Shown: positions 7,271 to 13,632, counted from the stretch's first letter. The stretch is DNA of 16,277 bases from DAIRVC01 sp036803025 (GCA_036803025.1 DAIRVC010000048.1:1-16277); one strand, 5' to 3'. The notes: generated from the sequence alone by a model not told the origin. Numbers and translations: made by a program.

Positions 7271-8350
7271 ATGACACCGTCGTCTGAGACCGACTTCGGA
7301 GGTCCTGCGGGCCCCCGAGGTCGTTTTCTCCCGATCGCCTACTCACTCGTCCCCTCCCCCGAGCACGATCTCGGCAGCCACCCCGAGAACCATGCTCGCT
7401 TCGCCCATCTGAAGGATGCGCTCGGCTCATTCCCAGCCGGCGGGCTTGTGGCTGTCGAGGCGCCCGAAGCCCCGCAGGAATCCGAGCTCGAGGCTGTTCA
7501 CCCTGCCGCCTATCGGCAGGCACTCGAGCAAGCCGTGGCCCAGGGGCCGGGCTACGTCGACTACGCGCCCACCTATGTGACGACCGGCTCCTTCGCCGCC
7601 GCGCTGCGCGCCGCCGCCGGCACGTTGGCGCTCGTCGAAGCGGTCGCCGCCGGCAACCCTCCGCGCGCCTTCGCCCTGGTGCGGCCTCCCGGCCACCACG
7701 CCACCGCCACGCGCGCCATGGGATTCTGCCTGCTCAACAACCTGGCCCTGGCCGCTCGCCGCGCCCAGGCCCTCGGCCTGCGCCGCGTGATGATCGTTGA
7801 CTTCGACGTCCACCACGGGAACGGCACCCAGGCGATCACCGAGCACGATCCGGACATCCTGTACGTTTCGACCCACCAGGAGGGGATCTACCCCGGCTCC
7901 GGCGCGCTGGCCGACACGGGCCAGGGCGACGGCAAGGGGAGTGTCGTCAACCTTCCACTGCCCGCCGGCGCCGGCGATGCCGGCTTCGACGAGATCGCCC
8001 AAAGCCTGCTGGTGCCGCTGGCAGCGCGCTTTCACCCGGATCTCCTGCTCGTCTCGGCCGGCTTCGACGCTCACTGGCGCGACCCGCTGGCGAACCTGCA
8101 GCTTTCCGGCGCAGGCTACTACGCCCTGTCGCGCTGCCTGGCCGAGATCGCCGACCGCCACTGCGGCGGCCGGACCGTGTTTGTCTTGGAAGGCGGATAC
8201 GACCCGCGGGCCCTCTCAGCCAGCATCGCCGCCGTGCTGTGCGCCCTGTCCGGCCGGCCAGCGCCGGCTGACCCGCTTGGTCCAGCGCCCAACCCCGAGC
8301 CGCCCGTTCGGCGCATTCTGGAGAACGCCGCCGCTATTCATGGGCTGTAA
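7271..8350 (+). CDS. Histone deacetylase-family zinc amidohydrolase (AcuC/acetylpolyamine amidohydrolase-like)
   Basis: A 359-residue member of the arginase/deacetylase superfamily. The motifs are intact: VRPPGHHA (137-144, catalytic histidine pair 142-143), GFCLLNN (151-157), DFDVHHGNGTQ (177-187, zinc ligands D179 and H181), SAGFDAHWRDPLA (262-274, zinc ligand D266) and LEGGY (306-310, catalytic-site tyrosine Y310). Such enzymes remove acetyl or other acyl groups from lysine or polyamines. GFDAHxxDPLA resembles bacterial class II-like HDAC homologues more than classical AcuC. The actual substrate is unknown. The N-terminal ~20 residues are outside the homologous part and the start has no evident Shine-Dalgarno; no alternative in-frame start codon follows before the conserved region. 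It begins 21 nt after hppA and is probably cotranscribed. Confidence 0.9.
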   Translation: MTPSSETDFGGPAGPRGRFLPIAYSLVPSPEHDLGSHPENHARFAHLKDALGSFPAGGLVAVEAPEAPQESELEAVHPAAYRQALEQAVAQGPGYVDYAPTYVTTGSFAAALRAAAGTLALVEAVAAGNPPRAFALVRPPGHHATATRAMGFCLLNNLALAARRAQALGLRRVMIVDFDVHHGNGTQAITEHDPDILYVSTHQEGIYPGSGALADTGQGDGKGSVVNLPLPAGAGDAGFDEIAQSLLVPLAARFHPDLLLVSAGFDAHWRDPLANLQLSGAGYYALSRCLAEIADRHCGGRTVFVLEGGYDPRALSASIAAVLCALSGRPAPADPLGPAPNPEPPVRRILENAAAIHGL

Positions 8351-8383
8351 CGGTATCGGGCCCTTTGAGCCCAGGAGGGGGAT

Positions 8384-8932
8384 GTGAAGAGACGGTTGAC
8401 CGCGCTCGAGGAACAAGAGATCCGGCGGGTGTTCGCTGGCGGGATCGACTGCAGTCTGGTCCGTATCGCCGAGGGCGCCGATTGGACGAATGCGATCGCC
8501 CGCTGGACGGCGCGGCTGCGCGGCGGACCTCCACCCGACTTCGACAACTCCGTAACGCTGGGTAACACGATCCACTTCCCGCGGTCGATCCATACGACGG
8601 CCGCGGATCTGGTCTCACCTACGTTGGGTGACTTCCCCTGGCTCCTGCACGAGGCCATGCACGTACGCCAGCATCAGGCCGAGGGGCTGCCATCGCTGTT
8701 CCGCACCCTCAAGGCACACCTGAAGTTCGGCGCGGCGGTTTACGATTATGGCGGCCCGGCCGGCATCGACCAGGCGCGCGCCCAGGGCAAGGGCCTGGCC
8801 GGCTTCAACCCCGAGGCCCAGGGTGAGATCGCCCGGGACTTCTACAGGCGCCTGAGGAAGGGCCAGGACATCAGCGCCTGGGAGCCGCTCTTCGTCGAAG
8901 CGCGCAAGTCGCCGCCCAAGATCCACCGCTGA
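8384..8932 (+). CDS. Small HExxH-containing protein (DUF4157/eCIS-core-like putative metalloprotein)
   Basis: A 182-residue protein starting at GTG, with AGGAGGGG at 8373-8380 directly upstream. The centre has LGNTIHFP (59-66) and LLHEAMHVRQHQ (87-98), giving a HEAMH zinc-binding motif at 89-93. FNPEAQGEIARDFYR (141-155) resembles the conserved NPEQQAEIVxDYY segment of small bacterial proteins related to DUF4157. E148 or E144 might be a further ligand; this is not proven. There is no signal peptide or membrane segment, so it is probably cytoplasmic, or exported by a route not visible here. It lies 33 nt after the deacetylase-like gene on the same strand. Protease activity is not established; the family call is from motif pattern only. 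Confidence 0.6.
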   Translation: MKRRLTALEEQEIRRVFAGGIDCSLVRIAEGADWTNAIARWTARLRGGPPPDFDNSVTLGNTIHFPRSIHTTAADLVSPTLGDFPWLLHEAMHVRQHQAEGLPSLFRTLKAHLKFGAAVYDYGGPAGIDQARAQGKGLAGFNPEAQGEIARDFYRRLRKGQDISAWEPLFVEARKSPPKIHR

Positions 8933-8952
8933 CGGTGCAGGCGGAATCACAA

Positions 8953-8979
8953 GTCCCCCGCCAAGGACCGGCGGGGGAC
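8953..8979. terminator. Perfect hairpin between convergent genes, probable bidirectional terminator
   Basis: GTCCCCCGCC (8953-8962) and GGCGGGGGAC (8970-8979) are exact reverse complements around a 7-nt loop AAGGACC. The hairpin lies between the stop of the HExxH gene and the stop of the convergent prs. There is no proper U-tract on either side, so termination may be partial or need Rho. Confidence 0.65.
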
Positions 8980-9001
8980 ATTCGCAGGTCGCAGCCCCAA
9001 T

Positions 9002-9961
9002 CTACTCGTTGAACAGTTCGCCGACCGAGCGGCCCTCGTGGGCGCGCAGGATCACCTCGCTCAACAGCGGCGCCACGGACAGCACCTTCAAGTTGGGCAG
9101 CCGCTTCTCGGGCGGGATGGTGATCGTGTTGGTCGTGACCAGCTCCTTCAGGCCTTCTTCCGCCAGGCGCTGGACCGCCGGCGGGACGAGCAGCGCGTGT
9201 GTGAACGACAGGTAGATGTCGCGCGCGCCGTGATCCTTCAGGATGCGGATCGCCTCGACCATCGAGCCGGCGGTCAACACCTCGTCGTCGACCAGAACGA
9301 TGTCCTTGCCGGTCACCTCGCCGATGATGGTCGTGGCCGAGGCGCGCGGGTCATCGCCTTTGCGGCGTTTCTCAACGAAGGCCAGCGGTGTGCCAAGCTT
9401 GGCGGCGAAGTTGCGGCCTTTCTTGGCGAAACCCAGGTCGGCGGTAGCTACCACCGCGTTGTCCAGATGCTTGGTGACGAAGTAGTCGCTCAGGATGTGG
9501 AAGGCGGTCAGCACGTCGCCCGGGATCGAGAAGAAACCCTGGATCTGCCCGGCATGCAGGTCGATGGTCACGTAACGGTCGGTCCCGGCCACTTCGATCA
9601 TGTCGGCCACCAGCCGGGCGGTGATCGGCACGCGCGGCTGGTCCTTCTTGTCTGAGCGGGCGTAGGCCATGTAGGGGACCACCACCGTGATCCGGCCGGC
9701 CGAGTCGCGCTTCAGACAATCGACCATGATGAGCAGTTCCATCAGGTTGCGGTGCACGGGCGGCGACATCGCCTGGATGACGTACACGTCCTGGCCGCGC
9801 ACACTGCGATGGAGCCGGATGAAGATGTTCTCGTTGGGAAACTCGACGCGATCGTAGGGCTCCAGCGGCACGGACAGGTAATCGCTGATCTCCTGTGCCA
9901 GCTCGCGGCTGGCCGATCCGGAAAACAGCTTGATGCCGCCGTACCCGTAGATCATGCCCAT
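9002..9961 (-). CDS. prs: Ribose-phosphate pyrophosphokinase (PRPP synthetase), divergent type
   Basis: This 319-residue enzyme family makes PRPP from ribose 5-phosphate and ATP for nucleotide, His and Trp synthesis. Recognisable parts are KLFSGSASRELAQEI near the N-terminus, NLMELLIMVDCLKRDSAGRITVVVPYMAYARSD, VPITARLVADMIE, DLHAGQIQGFF with the catalytic-region histidine, EKRRKGDD and the PRPP-loop VDDEVLTAGS. Several normally strict positions differ: FSDGE is FPNEN, the GYARQD segment reads AYARSDKKDQPR, SPDxGGVxRA reads TADLGFAKKG, and the DD-x-x-D-T-G/A-G-T loop has Leu for the third acidic residue and Ser for the last Thr. The start at 9961 is chosen because GGGGAG lies 7 nt upstream; longer starts lack one. 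It follows meaB by 102 nt, without a clear promoter between them. Overall fold assignment is secure, exact activity less so. Confidence 0.88.
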   Translation of the reverse strand: MGMIYGYGGIKLFSGSASRELAQEISDYLSVPLEPYDRVEFPNENIFIRLHRSVRGQDVYVIQAMSPPVHRNLMELLIMVDCLKRDSAGRITVVVPYMAYARSDKKDQPRVPITARLVADMIEVAGTDRYVTIDLHAGQIQGFFSIPGDVLTAFHILSDYFVTKHLDNAVVATADLGFAKKGRNFAAKLGTPLAFVEKRRKGDDPRASATTIIGEVTGKDIVLVDDEVLTAGSMVEAIRILKDHGARDIYLSFTHALLVPPAVQRLAEEGLKELVTTNTITIPPEKRLPNLKVLSVAPLLSEVILRAHEGRSVGELFNE

Positions 9962-10063
9962 GGCGACTCCCCTTCTGCGCGGCCGCCTCACCCCCCACCC
10001 GGCGCCGCCTCTCTGCCGCGGAGTCTACCTCCGGCCGGGCTTGCGTGCCACTGCCCGAGCCGC

Positions 10064-11062
10064 TCAGGCGCCTTCTGGCGACGCCAGTTCGACGGCCGCG
10101 CGCCGCGGTGCAATCTCGCGCCGGAGGACACGCTCGAGCGCCGCCTCGAAACGTCCGTCCGGCTGGGCAGCCCGCCAGCGCGCCGCCAGCTGATCGCGCA
10201 GCAGCCCGTCCAACTCGGCGCGCACCCGCTCACGCTGCCGGGAGGCGAGCTCCCCGGTCTTCAGAAGGTGGGCCCGATGCTGTTCGAGCGCCCCGATCAG
10301 CGCCTCAATGCCCTGGCCCTGCGTGGCGACGGTGGCCAGGATCGGGGGGATCCACAGGGACTCGACGGCCGGTGCGGGCGCAGGCGCGCCGGGACCGTGA
10401 TGGGACCACTCCGCCCGTGTCGGATGAGCCAATTGAAGCGACGCCCGCAGGAGCTGCATCGCCTGGTCGGCGCCGGGCAGGTCGGCCTTGTTGACCACCA
10501 GGACGTCGGCGATCTCGAGGATCCCGGCCTTGATCGCCTGCACGTCGTCACCCAGCCCGGGGGCGTCGACGACGATGGTGGTGTGCGCCGTGCGGGCGAT
10601 ATCGACCTCGGTCTGTCCGGCTCCGACCGTCTCGATCAGGATCAGCTCGAATCCGGCGGCGTCGAGGGCCTCGACCACGCTGAAGGTCGTATGCGCCAGG
10701 CCGCCCAGGGCGCCGCGGCTGGCCATGCTGCGGATGAACACGCCGGGGTCTCCGGCCAGGTCGCGCATGCGGATGCGGTCCCCCAGGATGGCGCCGCCGG
10801 TGTACGGGCTGCTGGGATCGACGGCGACGATCCCGACGGTTGGGGAGCCCTCACCCTGGCGCAGCCCCAGGGCCAGCTTGTTGACGAGTGTGGATTTGCC
10901 GGTGCCGGAAGCGCCGGTGATTCCGATGATCTGAGCCTGGCCGGTGCGGGCATACAGCGCCGCCAGGGCGTCATGACCCTCGGACTGGTCGTTCTCGAGC
11001 AGCGTCAGCAGCCGGGCCAACGCCAAGCGGTCCCCCGCCGGGACCCGTTCCGCCAGGTCCAT
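10064..11062 (-). CDS. meaB: Methylmalonyl-CoA mutase-associated GTPase MeaB (ArgK family)
   Basis: A 332-residue P-loop GTPase that loads and protects the adenosylcobalamin cofactor of methylmalonyl-CoA mutase-type enzymes. The P-loop GASGTGKST spans 50-58. The highly conserved family block VDPSSPYTGGAILGDRIRM runs from 81, with MASRGALGGLA from 113. The switch region reads ETVGAGQTE (144-152) and the guanine-specificity motif NKAD is at 191-194. A C-terminal helical region (~250-330) supplies the dimerisation arm. The ATG at 11062 has GAGG 6 nt upstream, overlapping the stop of the preceding B12-subunit gene, so the two genes are coupled. The frame stays open far upstream to 11764, but that part overlaps the B12-subunit gene and has no homology. 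The insert GPGAPAPAPAV (~223-233) is an unusual Pro/Ala-rich loop. Confidence 0.94.
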   Translation of the reverse strand: MDLAERVPAGDRLALARLLTLLENDQSEGHDALAALYARTGQAQIIGITGASGTGKSTLVNKLALGLRQGEGSPTVGIVAVDPSSPYTGGAILGDRIRMRDLAGDPGVFIRSMASRGALGGLAHTTFSVVEALDAAGFELILIETVGAGQTEVDIARTAHTTIVVDAPGLGDDVQAIKAGILEIADVLVVNKADLPGADQAMQLLRASLQLAHPTRAEWSHHGPGAPAPAPAVESLWIPPILATVATQGQGIEALIGALEQHRAHLLKTGELASRQRERVRAELDGLLRDQLAARWRAAQPDGRFEAALERVLRREIAPRRAAVELASPEGA

Positions 11063-11070
11063 CACCAGCC

Positions 11071-11484
11071 TCAGCCGCGGGCTCGGGCGTCGGTGACGGC
11101 CTGGCGCACCGCTTCGACCACACTCTGAGTGTTCGTCCCGGGGCCGAAGACGGCCGCCACGCCTGCCTGCCGGAGCGCGGCCACGTCGTCGTCGGGGATG
11201 ATGCCGCCGAGGAGGATCGCCACCCGTTCCTGTCCCTGCGTGCGCAGCAACTCGATCACCCGCGGCACCAACCCCATGTGGGCGCCGGACAGGATGGAAA
11301 GGCCGACGGCGTCGACGTCTTCCTGCAGGGCAGCCTCGGCGATCATCTCGGGCGTCTGGCGCAAGCCGGTGTAGATCACCTCCATGCCGGCGTCGCGCAA
11401 GGCGCGGGCGATCACCTTCGCCCCGCGGTCGTGGCCGTCCAACCCGGGCTTGGCAATGAGCACACGGATCTTCTTCTCGTCCAT
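11071..11484 (-). CDS. Methylmalonyl-CoA mutase small/C-terminal cobalamin-binding subunit
   Basis: A 137-residue stand-alone B12-binding domain. It carries the base-off cobalamin signature GLDGHDRGAKVIARAL, with H18 as lower axial cobalt ligand in the DxHxxG pattern, then LSILSGAHM (SxL motif) and LLGGIIPDDD (GG motif) with the Rossmann-like fold typical of mutase C-terminal domains. As a separate polypeptide it would pair with a catalytic alpha subunit that is not in this window. Together they interconvert methylmalonyl-CoA and succinyl-CoA, or catalyse a related acyl-CoA carbon-skeleton rearrangement. AGAGG lies 4 nt before the ATG. Its stop is 8 nt before the meaB ATG, and B12-domain/MeaB pairing is common. 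It follows a TATAAT box. Which mutase (methylmalonyl, ethylmalonyl, isobutyryl) cannot be decided. Confidence 0.92.
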   Translation of the reverse strand: MDEKKIRVLIAKPGLDGHDRGAKVIARALRDAGMEVIYTGLRQTPEMIAEAALQEDVDAVGLSILSGAHMGLVPRVIELLRTQGQERVAILLGGIIPDDDVAALRQAGVAAVFGPGTNTQSVVEAVRQAVTDARARG

Positions 11485-11723
11485 TGCGCCTCTGTGAACG
11501 GAGATCCGGCTCGATTATACACTGCCGCGCCGGATGACCGGTCATAGGGAGCGCGTCGCCTCCCGGTCGCGCAAGTACGAGCTGTGCGCGCCCGCACTCT
11601 GCCGATGCCGTGACGATAGTCCGCAGGCTGCGCTGTGGGTGCAGCGACGCAGGCAGCCGGCTTCCGGCGGCCAGGTCAGCGGATCGGGTTCCGGGCGCGG
11701 CCGGATGTGCCGCGCAACCCGTG
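11485..11723. other. Intergenic region between trpS 3' end and the B12-subunit gene
   Basis: These 239 nt hold the promoter area of the B12-subunit/meaB unit (11514-11545). Farther right, at about 11626-11663, lies a GC-rich stretch with short nested inverted repeats: GGCTG pairing with CAGCC, and CGCTG with CAGCG. This could be a weak 3' structure of the trpS transcript. It has no U-tract and I saw no gene. Confidence 0.4.
11514..11545 (-). promoter_or_regulatory. Promoter of the B12-subunit/meaB unit with palindromic operator candidate
   Basis: Reading leftward, a full-consensus TATAAT lies at 11514-11519, about 30 nt before the ATG at 11484. No acceptable -35 hexamer is found at 16-18 nt. 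Instead the perfect 12-bp palindrome ATGACCGGTCAT (11534-11545) occupies the -35 region. This suggests binding of a dimeric regulator, activator or repressor. The promoter call rests on the -10 box; the operator call is inference. Confidence 0.55.
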
Positions 11724-12737
11724 CTATTCCGGTAGCCGGTACAGGCCCATCGCCTGGCGCACACGCGCCATGGTCGCCCGAGCGACCGTGCGCATCCGTT
11801 CGGTTCCCTCGCGCAGCACCTGCTCCGGCCGTCCGGGCTGTGCCGCCAGTGCTACGCGGCGGGCGCGAATCGGCGCCAGGACCGCCTCCAGGGCGGCGAT
11901 CAGGCGCTGCTTGACCTCGATGTCGCCGACCTTGCCCGCCAGGTAGCGGGCCTCCAGATCGGCCAGCTCGGCCTTGTCGGTGTTGAAGGCGCGGTGGTAG
12001 ATGAACACCGGATTCCCCTCGACGCGGCCGGGGATGTCTGCGCGCACGCGCTGCGGGTCGGTGTACATGCCCATCACCTTCCGCCGCACGGTCTCAGAAT
12101 CGTCGGAGAGGTAGATGGCGTTGTCGAGCGACTTGCTCATCTTGGCCTGGCCGTCAGTACCCACCAACGTGGGGACTTCACCGATGAGCACCTGCGGTTC
12201 GGGGAAGGTCTCCCCGTACAGAAAGTTGAACCGGCGGGCCAGCTCGCGGGCGACCTCGACGTGAGCCTCGTTGTCCTTGCCCACCGGCACCAGATGGGCA
12301 CGCGGCAGCAGGATGTCAGCCGCCTGCAGCACCGGGTACCCGAGCAGCCCGAAGGGCATGACTTCCAGGTGGGCGTCACGAGCCATGTCCTTCAGGCTGG
12401 GGACGCGTTCCAGGCGCGGCACACTGACGAGCATCTCCAGCAGCAGGTTGAGCTCGTACGTTTCCGGCACAGCCGACTGCAGGAAGATGACGCTGCGCCC
12501 CGGGTCGATGCCGACGGCCAGGTAGTCGAGCAGCATCTCCTGCACGTTGCCGCCGATTTCGCCGATCTCCTCCCGCGCCTGTCGGGTCGTGAGCGTGTGC
12601 AGATCGGCGACGACGAAGTAGCACTCATATTCGTCCTGCAGGCGAACCCGGTTCAGTAGCGACCCGACCAGGTGGCCGAGGTGCAGGCGGCCGGTCGGCC
12701 GGTCCCCGGTCAGCAGGCGTTGCCGTTGTGATTCCAT
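11724..12737 (-). CDS. trpS: Tryptophanyl-tRNA synthetase
   Basis: A 337-residue class I aminoacyl-tRNA synthetase that charges tRNA-Trp in the cytoplasm. The HIGH-type motif is RLHLGH (H19 to H22) within GDRPTGRLHLGHLVG, and the KMSKS motif is exact at 199-203 within GQAKMSKSLDN. Other family features include VADLHTLTT, LQAADILLPRAHLVPVGKDNEAH and KVMGMYTDP. The length is normal for a bacterial TrpS. The ATG at 12737 has GAGAGGAG 6 nt upstream. The frame extends to 12767, but that start falls in the attenuator hairpin of the leader and is excluded. Expression is controlled by the T-box leader in front of it. It is apparently monocistronic, the next gene having its own -10 box. Confidence 0.96.
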   Translation of the reverse strand: MESQRQRLLTGDRPTGRLHLGHLVGSLLNRVRLQDEYECYFVVADLHTLTTRQAREEIGEIGGNVQEMLLDYLAVGIDPGRSVIFLQSAVPETYELNLLLEMLVSVPRLERVPSLKDMARDAHLEVMPFGLLGYPVLQAADILLPRAHLVPVGKDNEAHVEVARELARRFNFLYGETFPEPQVLIGEVPTLVGTDGQAKMSKSLDNAIYLSDDSETVRRKVMGMYTDPQRVRADIPGRVEGNPVFIYHRAFNTDKAELADLEARYLAGKVGDIEVKQRLIAALEAVLAPIRARRVALAAQPGRPEQVLREGTERMRTVARATMARVRQAMGLYRLPE

Positions 12738-12766
12738 CGTGCGCTCCTCTCTCCGCGCTGAAAGCA

Positions 12767-12796
12767 TGCGCCCGTCCCCGGCCGGGGACGGGCGCA
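12767..12796 (-). terminator. T-box attenuator (intrinsic terminator) of the trpS leader
   Basis: Two exact 15-nt arms (12767-12781 and 12782-12796) form a GC-rich hairpin with a GGCC loop. It is followed on the minus strand by a short T run (TGCTTTC). The promoter-proximal arm contains the GCCCGTCCCC also needed by the antiterminator, so the two folds exclude each other. The poor U-tract leaves the efficiency uncertain. Confidence 0.85.
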
Positions 12797-13073
12797 GTCA
12801 GGCCCGTGGTGCCACCCCACTCGAGGCCGGAACCAAGGAGACCCCGTCGGTGATGCGACGGGGTCTCAGGCCAGCCTCACTCTTGCGGGCACGGCGGCTC
12901 GGCCGCGATGCCCTTTGCCCTGATAACGGTGGCAACTCCGGCGCGGGCTACTCGGCCAAGCCTTTCGCCCTGCAGCTCCGAGGCCCATTCCGTGCCGCCG
13001 TGCGGGCGAGGTTCGCACCCTTCCCCCGCTCTCTGGGCCGCCGGCGCGGCACGTACTCGTCCTCTTCGCAGCC
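12767..13073 (-). promoter_or_regulatory. T-box riboswitch (tRNA-Trp sensing) in the trpS leader
   Basis: Read on the minus strand, the leader shows the whole T-box architecture. Stem I has a basal helix (CTGC and GAGG pairing with CCTC and GCAG), an AGTA S-turn motif at 13054-13057, helix GTGCCG/CGGCAC, and a specifier loop GGAATGG whose codon TGG (12985-12987) matches tryptophan. The conserved GTTATC is at 12922-12927. A perfect 12-bp stem III hairpin (GAGACCCCGTCG with its complement, 6-nt loop) is at 12838-12867. The T-box bulge TGGCACC is at 12808-12814, flanked by GGGG and ACGGGC, which pair with GCCCGTCCCC (12784-12793) as the antiterminator. Uncharged tRNA-Trp would base-pair with the specifier and bulge and keep the antiterminator formed. 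Confidence 0.93.
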
Positions 13074-13097
13074 TTTGGTCGCTCGATTGTTGCGCCG

Positions 13098-13126
13098 AGT
13101 ATACGGCCCGCCGGCAGGGCTGTCAA
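13098..13126 (-). promoter_or_regulatory. Sigma70-type promoter of trpS and its T-box leader
   Basis: Reading leftward, TTGACA (13121-13126) and TATACT (13098-13103) are separated by 17 nt. The predicted start near 13091 gives a leader of about 354 nt, with T-box stem I beginning some 18 nt into the transcript. Full consensus at -35 and 5 of 6 at -10. Confidence 0.88.
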
Positions 13127-13154
13127 CCGGCAAGTGAGAGGGGCCGCTCACGAA

Positions 13155-13204
13155 TCCGGCGCCGGGCTGGCTATTGCGGCAGCAAGCGCCAGCCCGGCGC
13201 CGGA
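13155..13204 (-). terminator. Long perfect hairpin after the thioredoxin gene
   Basis: Sixteen-nt exact inverted repeats (13155-13170 and 13189-13204) enclose an 18-nt loop that can extend the stem by one pair (C13171-G13188) and form a small TTGC/GCAA top helix. It begins 14 nt beyond the thioredoxin stop and ends before the trpS promoter, so it would separate the two transcripts. The downstream sequence ATTCGTG is not a true U-tract. A role in mRNA 3'-end protection is also possible. Confidence 0.7.
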
Positions 13205-13217
13205 CCAAAGCCTGATG

Positions 13218-13544
13218 CTAGATCTCCAGGTGCGGGCCGAGCCGCTCCATGATCCGTTTTTTGGGGAGGTAGCCCGACAAACGTTCGACCGGCTCGCCGC
13301 GGATGAAGAGGATCAACGTCGGGACACCCATGACGCCAAAACGCATGGTCGAAGCGACGTTGGTGTCGATGTCCAGGCGGCCGACCTTGACTCGTTGCCC
13401 CCACTCCGCGGCCAGCTCATCAATGATCGGGTCGAGCTGCCGACACGGGTGGCACCACTCGGCCCCGAACTCGACCAGGACCGGCGTGGTGGCATGCAGC
13501 ACCTGAACTTCAAAGTCCGCATCGCTCAGCTCGACGATCGCCAC
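13218..13544 (-). CDS. Thioredoxin with WCHPC active site
   Basis: A 108-residue thioredoxin-fold protein, the normal length for a small cytosolic thioredoxin. The active site is EWCHPC (W30 to C34), with histidine in place of the usual glycine between the cysteines. The cis-proline loop GVPT is at 73-76 and a typical final helix ends in LPKKRIMERL. There is no signal peptide. It would reduce protein disulfides with electrons from a thioredoxin reductase that is not in this window. The GTG at 13544 is taken as start because GAGAGG lies 6 nt upstream and homology begins at VAIVELSDADF; the extra 20 codons of the longer frame are R/G-rich and unlike the family. It has its own promoter and is divergent from the heat-shock operon. 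The exact paralogue name is not assigned because of the altered active site. Confidence 0.93.
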   Translation of the reverse strand: MAIVELSDADFEVQVLHATTPVLVEFGAEWCHPCRQLDPIIDELAAEWGQRVKVGRLDIDTNVASTMRFGVMGVPTLILFIRGEPVERLSGYLPKKRIMERLGPHLEI

Positions 13545-13603
13545 GAAGCACCTCTCACGGTGTGATCCCGGTCTTCGGCCCGCCCCCGCCCAAGACCGAG
13601 GCA

Positions 13604-13632
13604 ATCCTACCGGCGAGCGAATGCCCTGTCAA
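13604..13632 (-). promoter_or_regulatory. Sigma70-type promoter of the thioredoxin gene
   Basis: Reading leftward, TTGACA (13627-13632) and TAGGAT (13604-13609) are separated by 17 nt, with a start expected near 13597. The first ~30 nt of the transcript contain CGGTCTT and AAGACCG (13569-13575 and 13592-13598), a 7-bp stem that could cap the 5' end. Confidence 0.72.

Noticed and set aside
11063..11764. Long open frame upstream of meaB on the minus strand
   Set aside because: It overlaps the clearly homologous B12-subunit gene in another frame and encodes arginine-rich sequence without similarity, a common artefact of high GC.
12738..12767. Ten-residue N-terminal extension of TrpS
   Set aside because: Its ATG lies at the edge of the T-box terminator hairpin, and the Shine-Dalgarno favours 12737.
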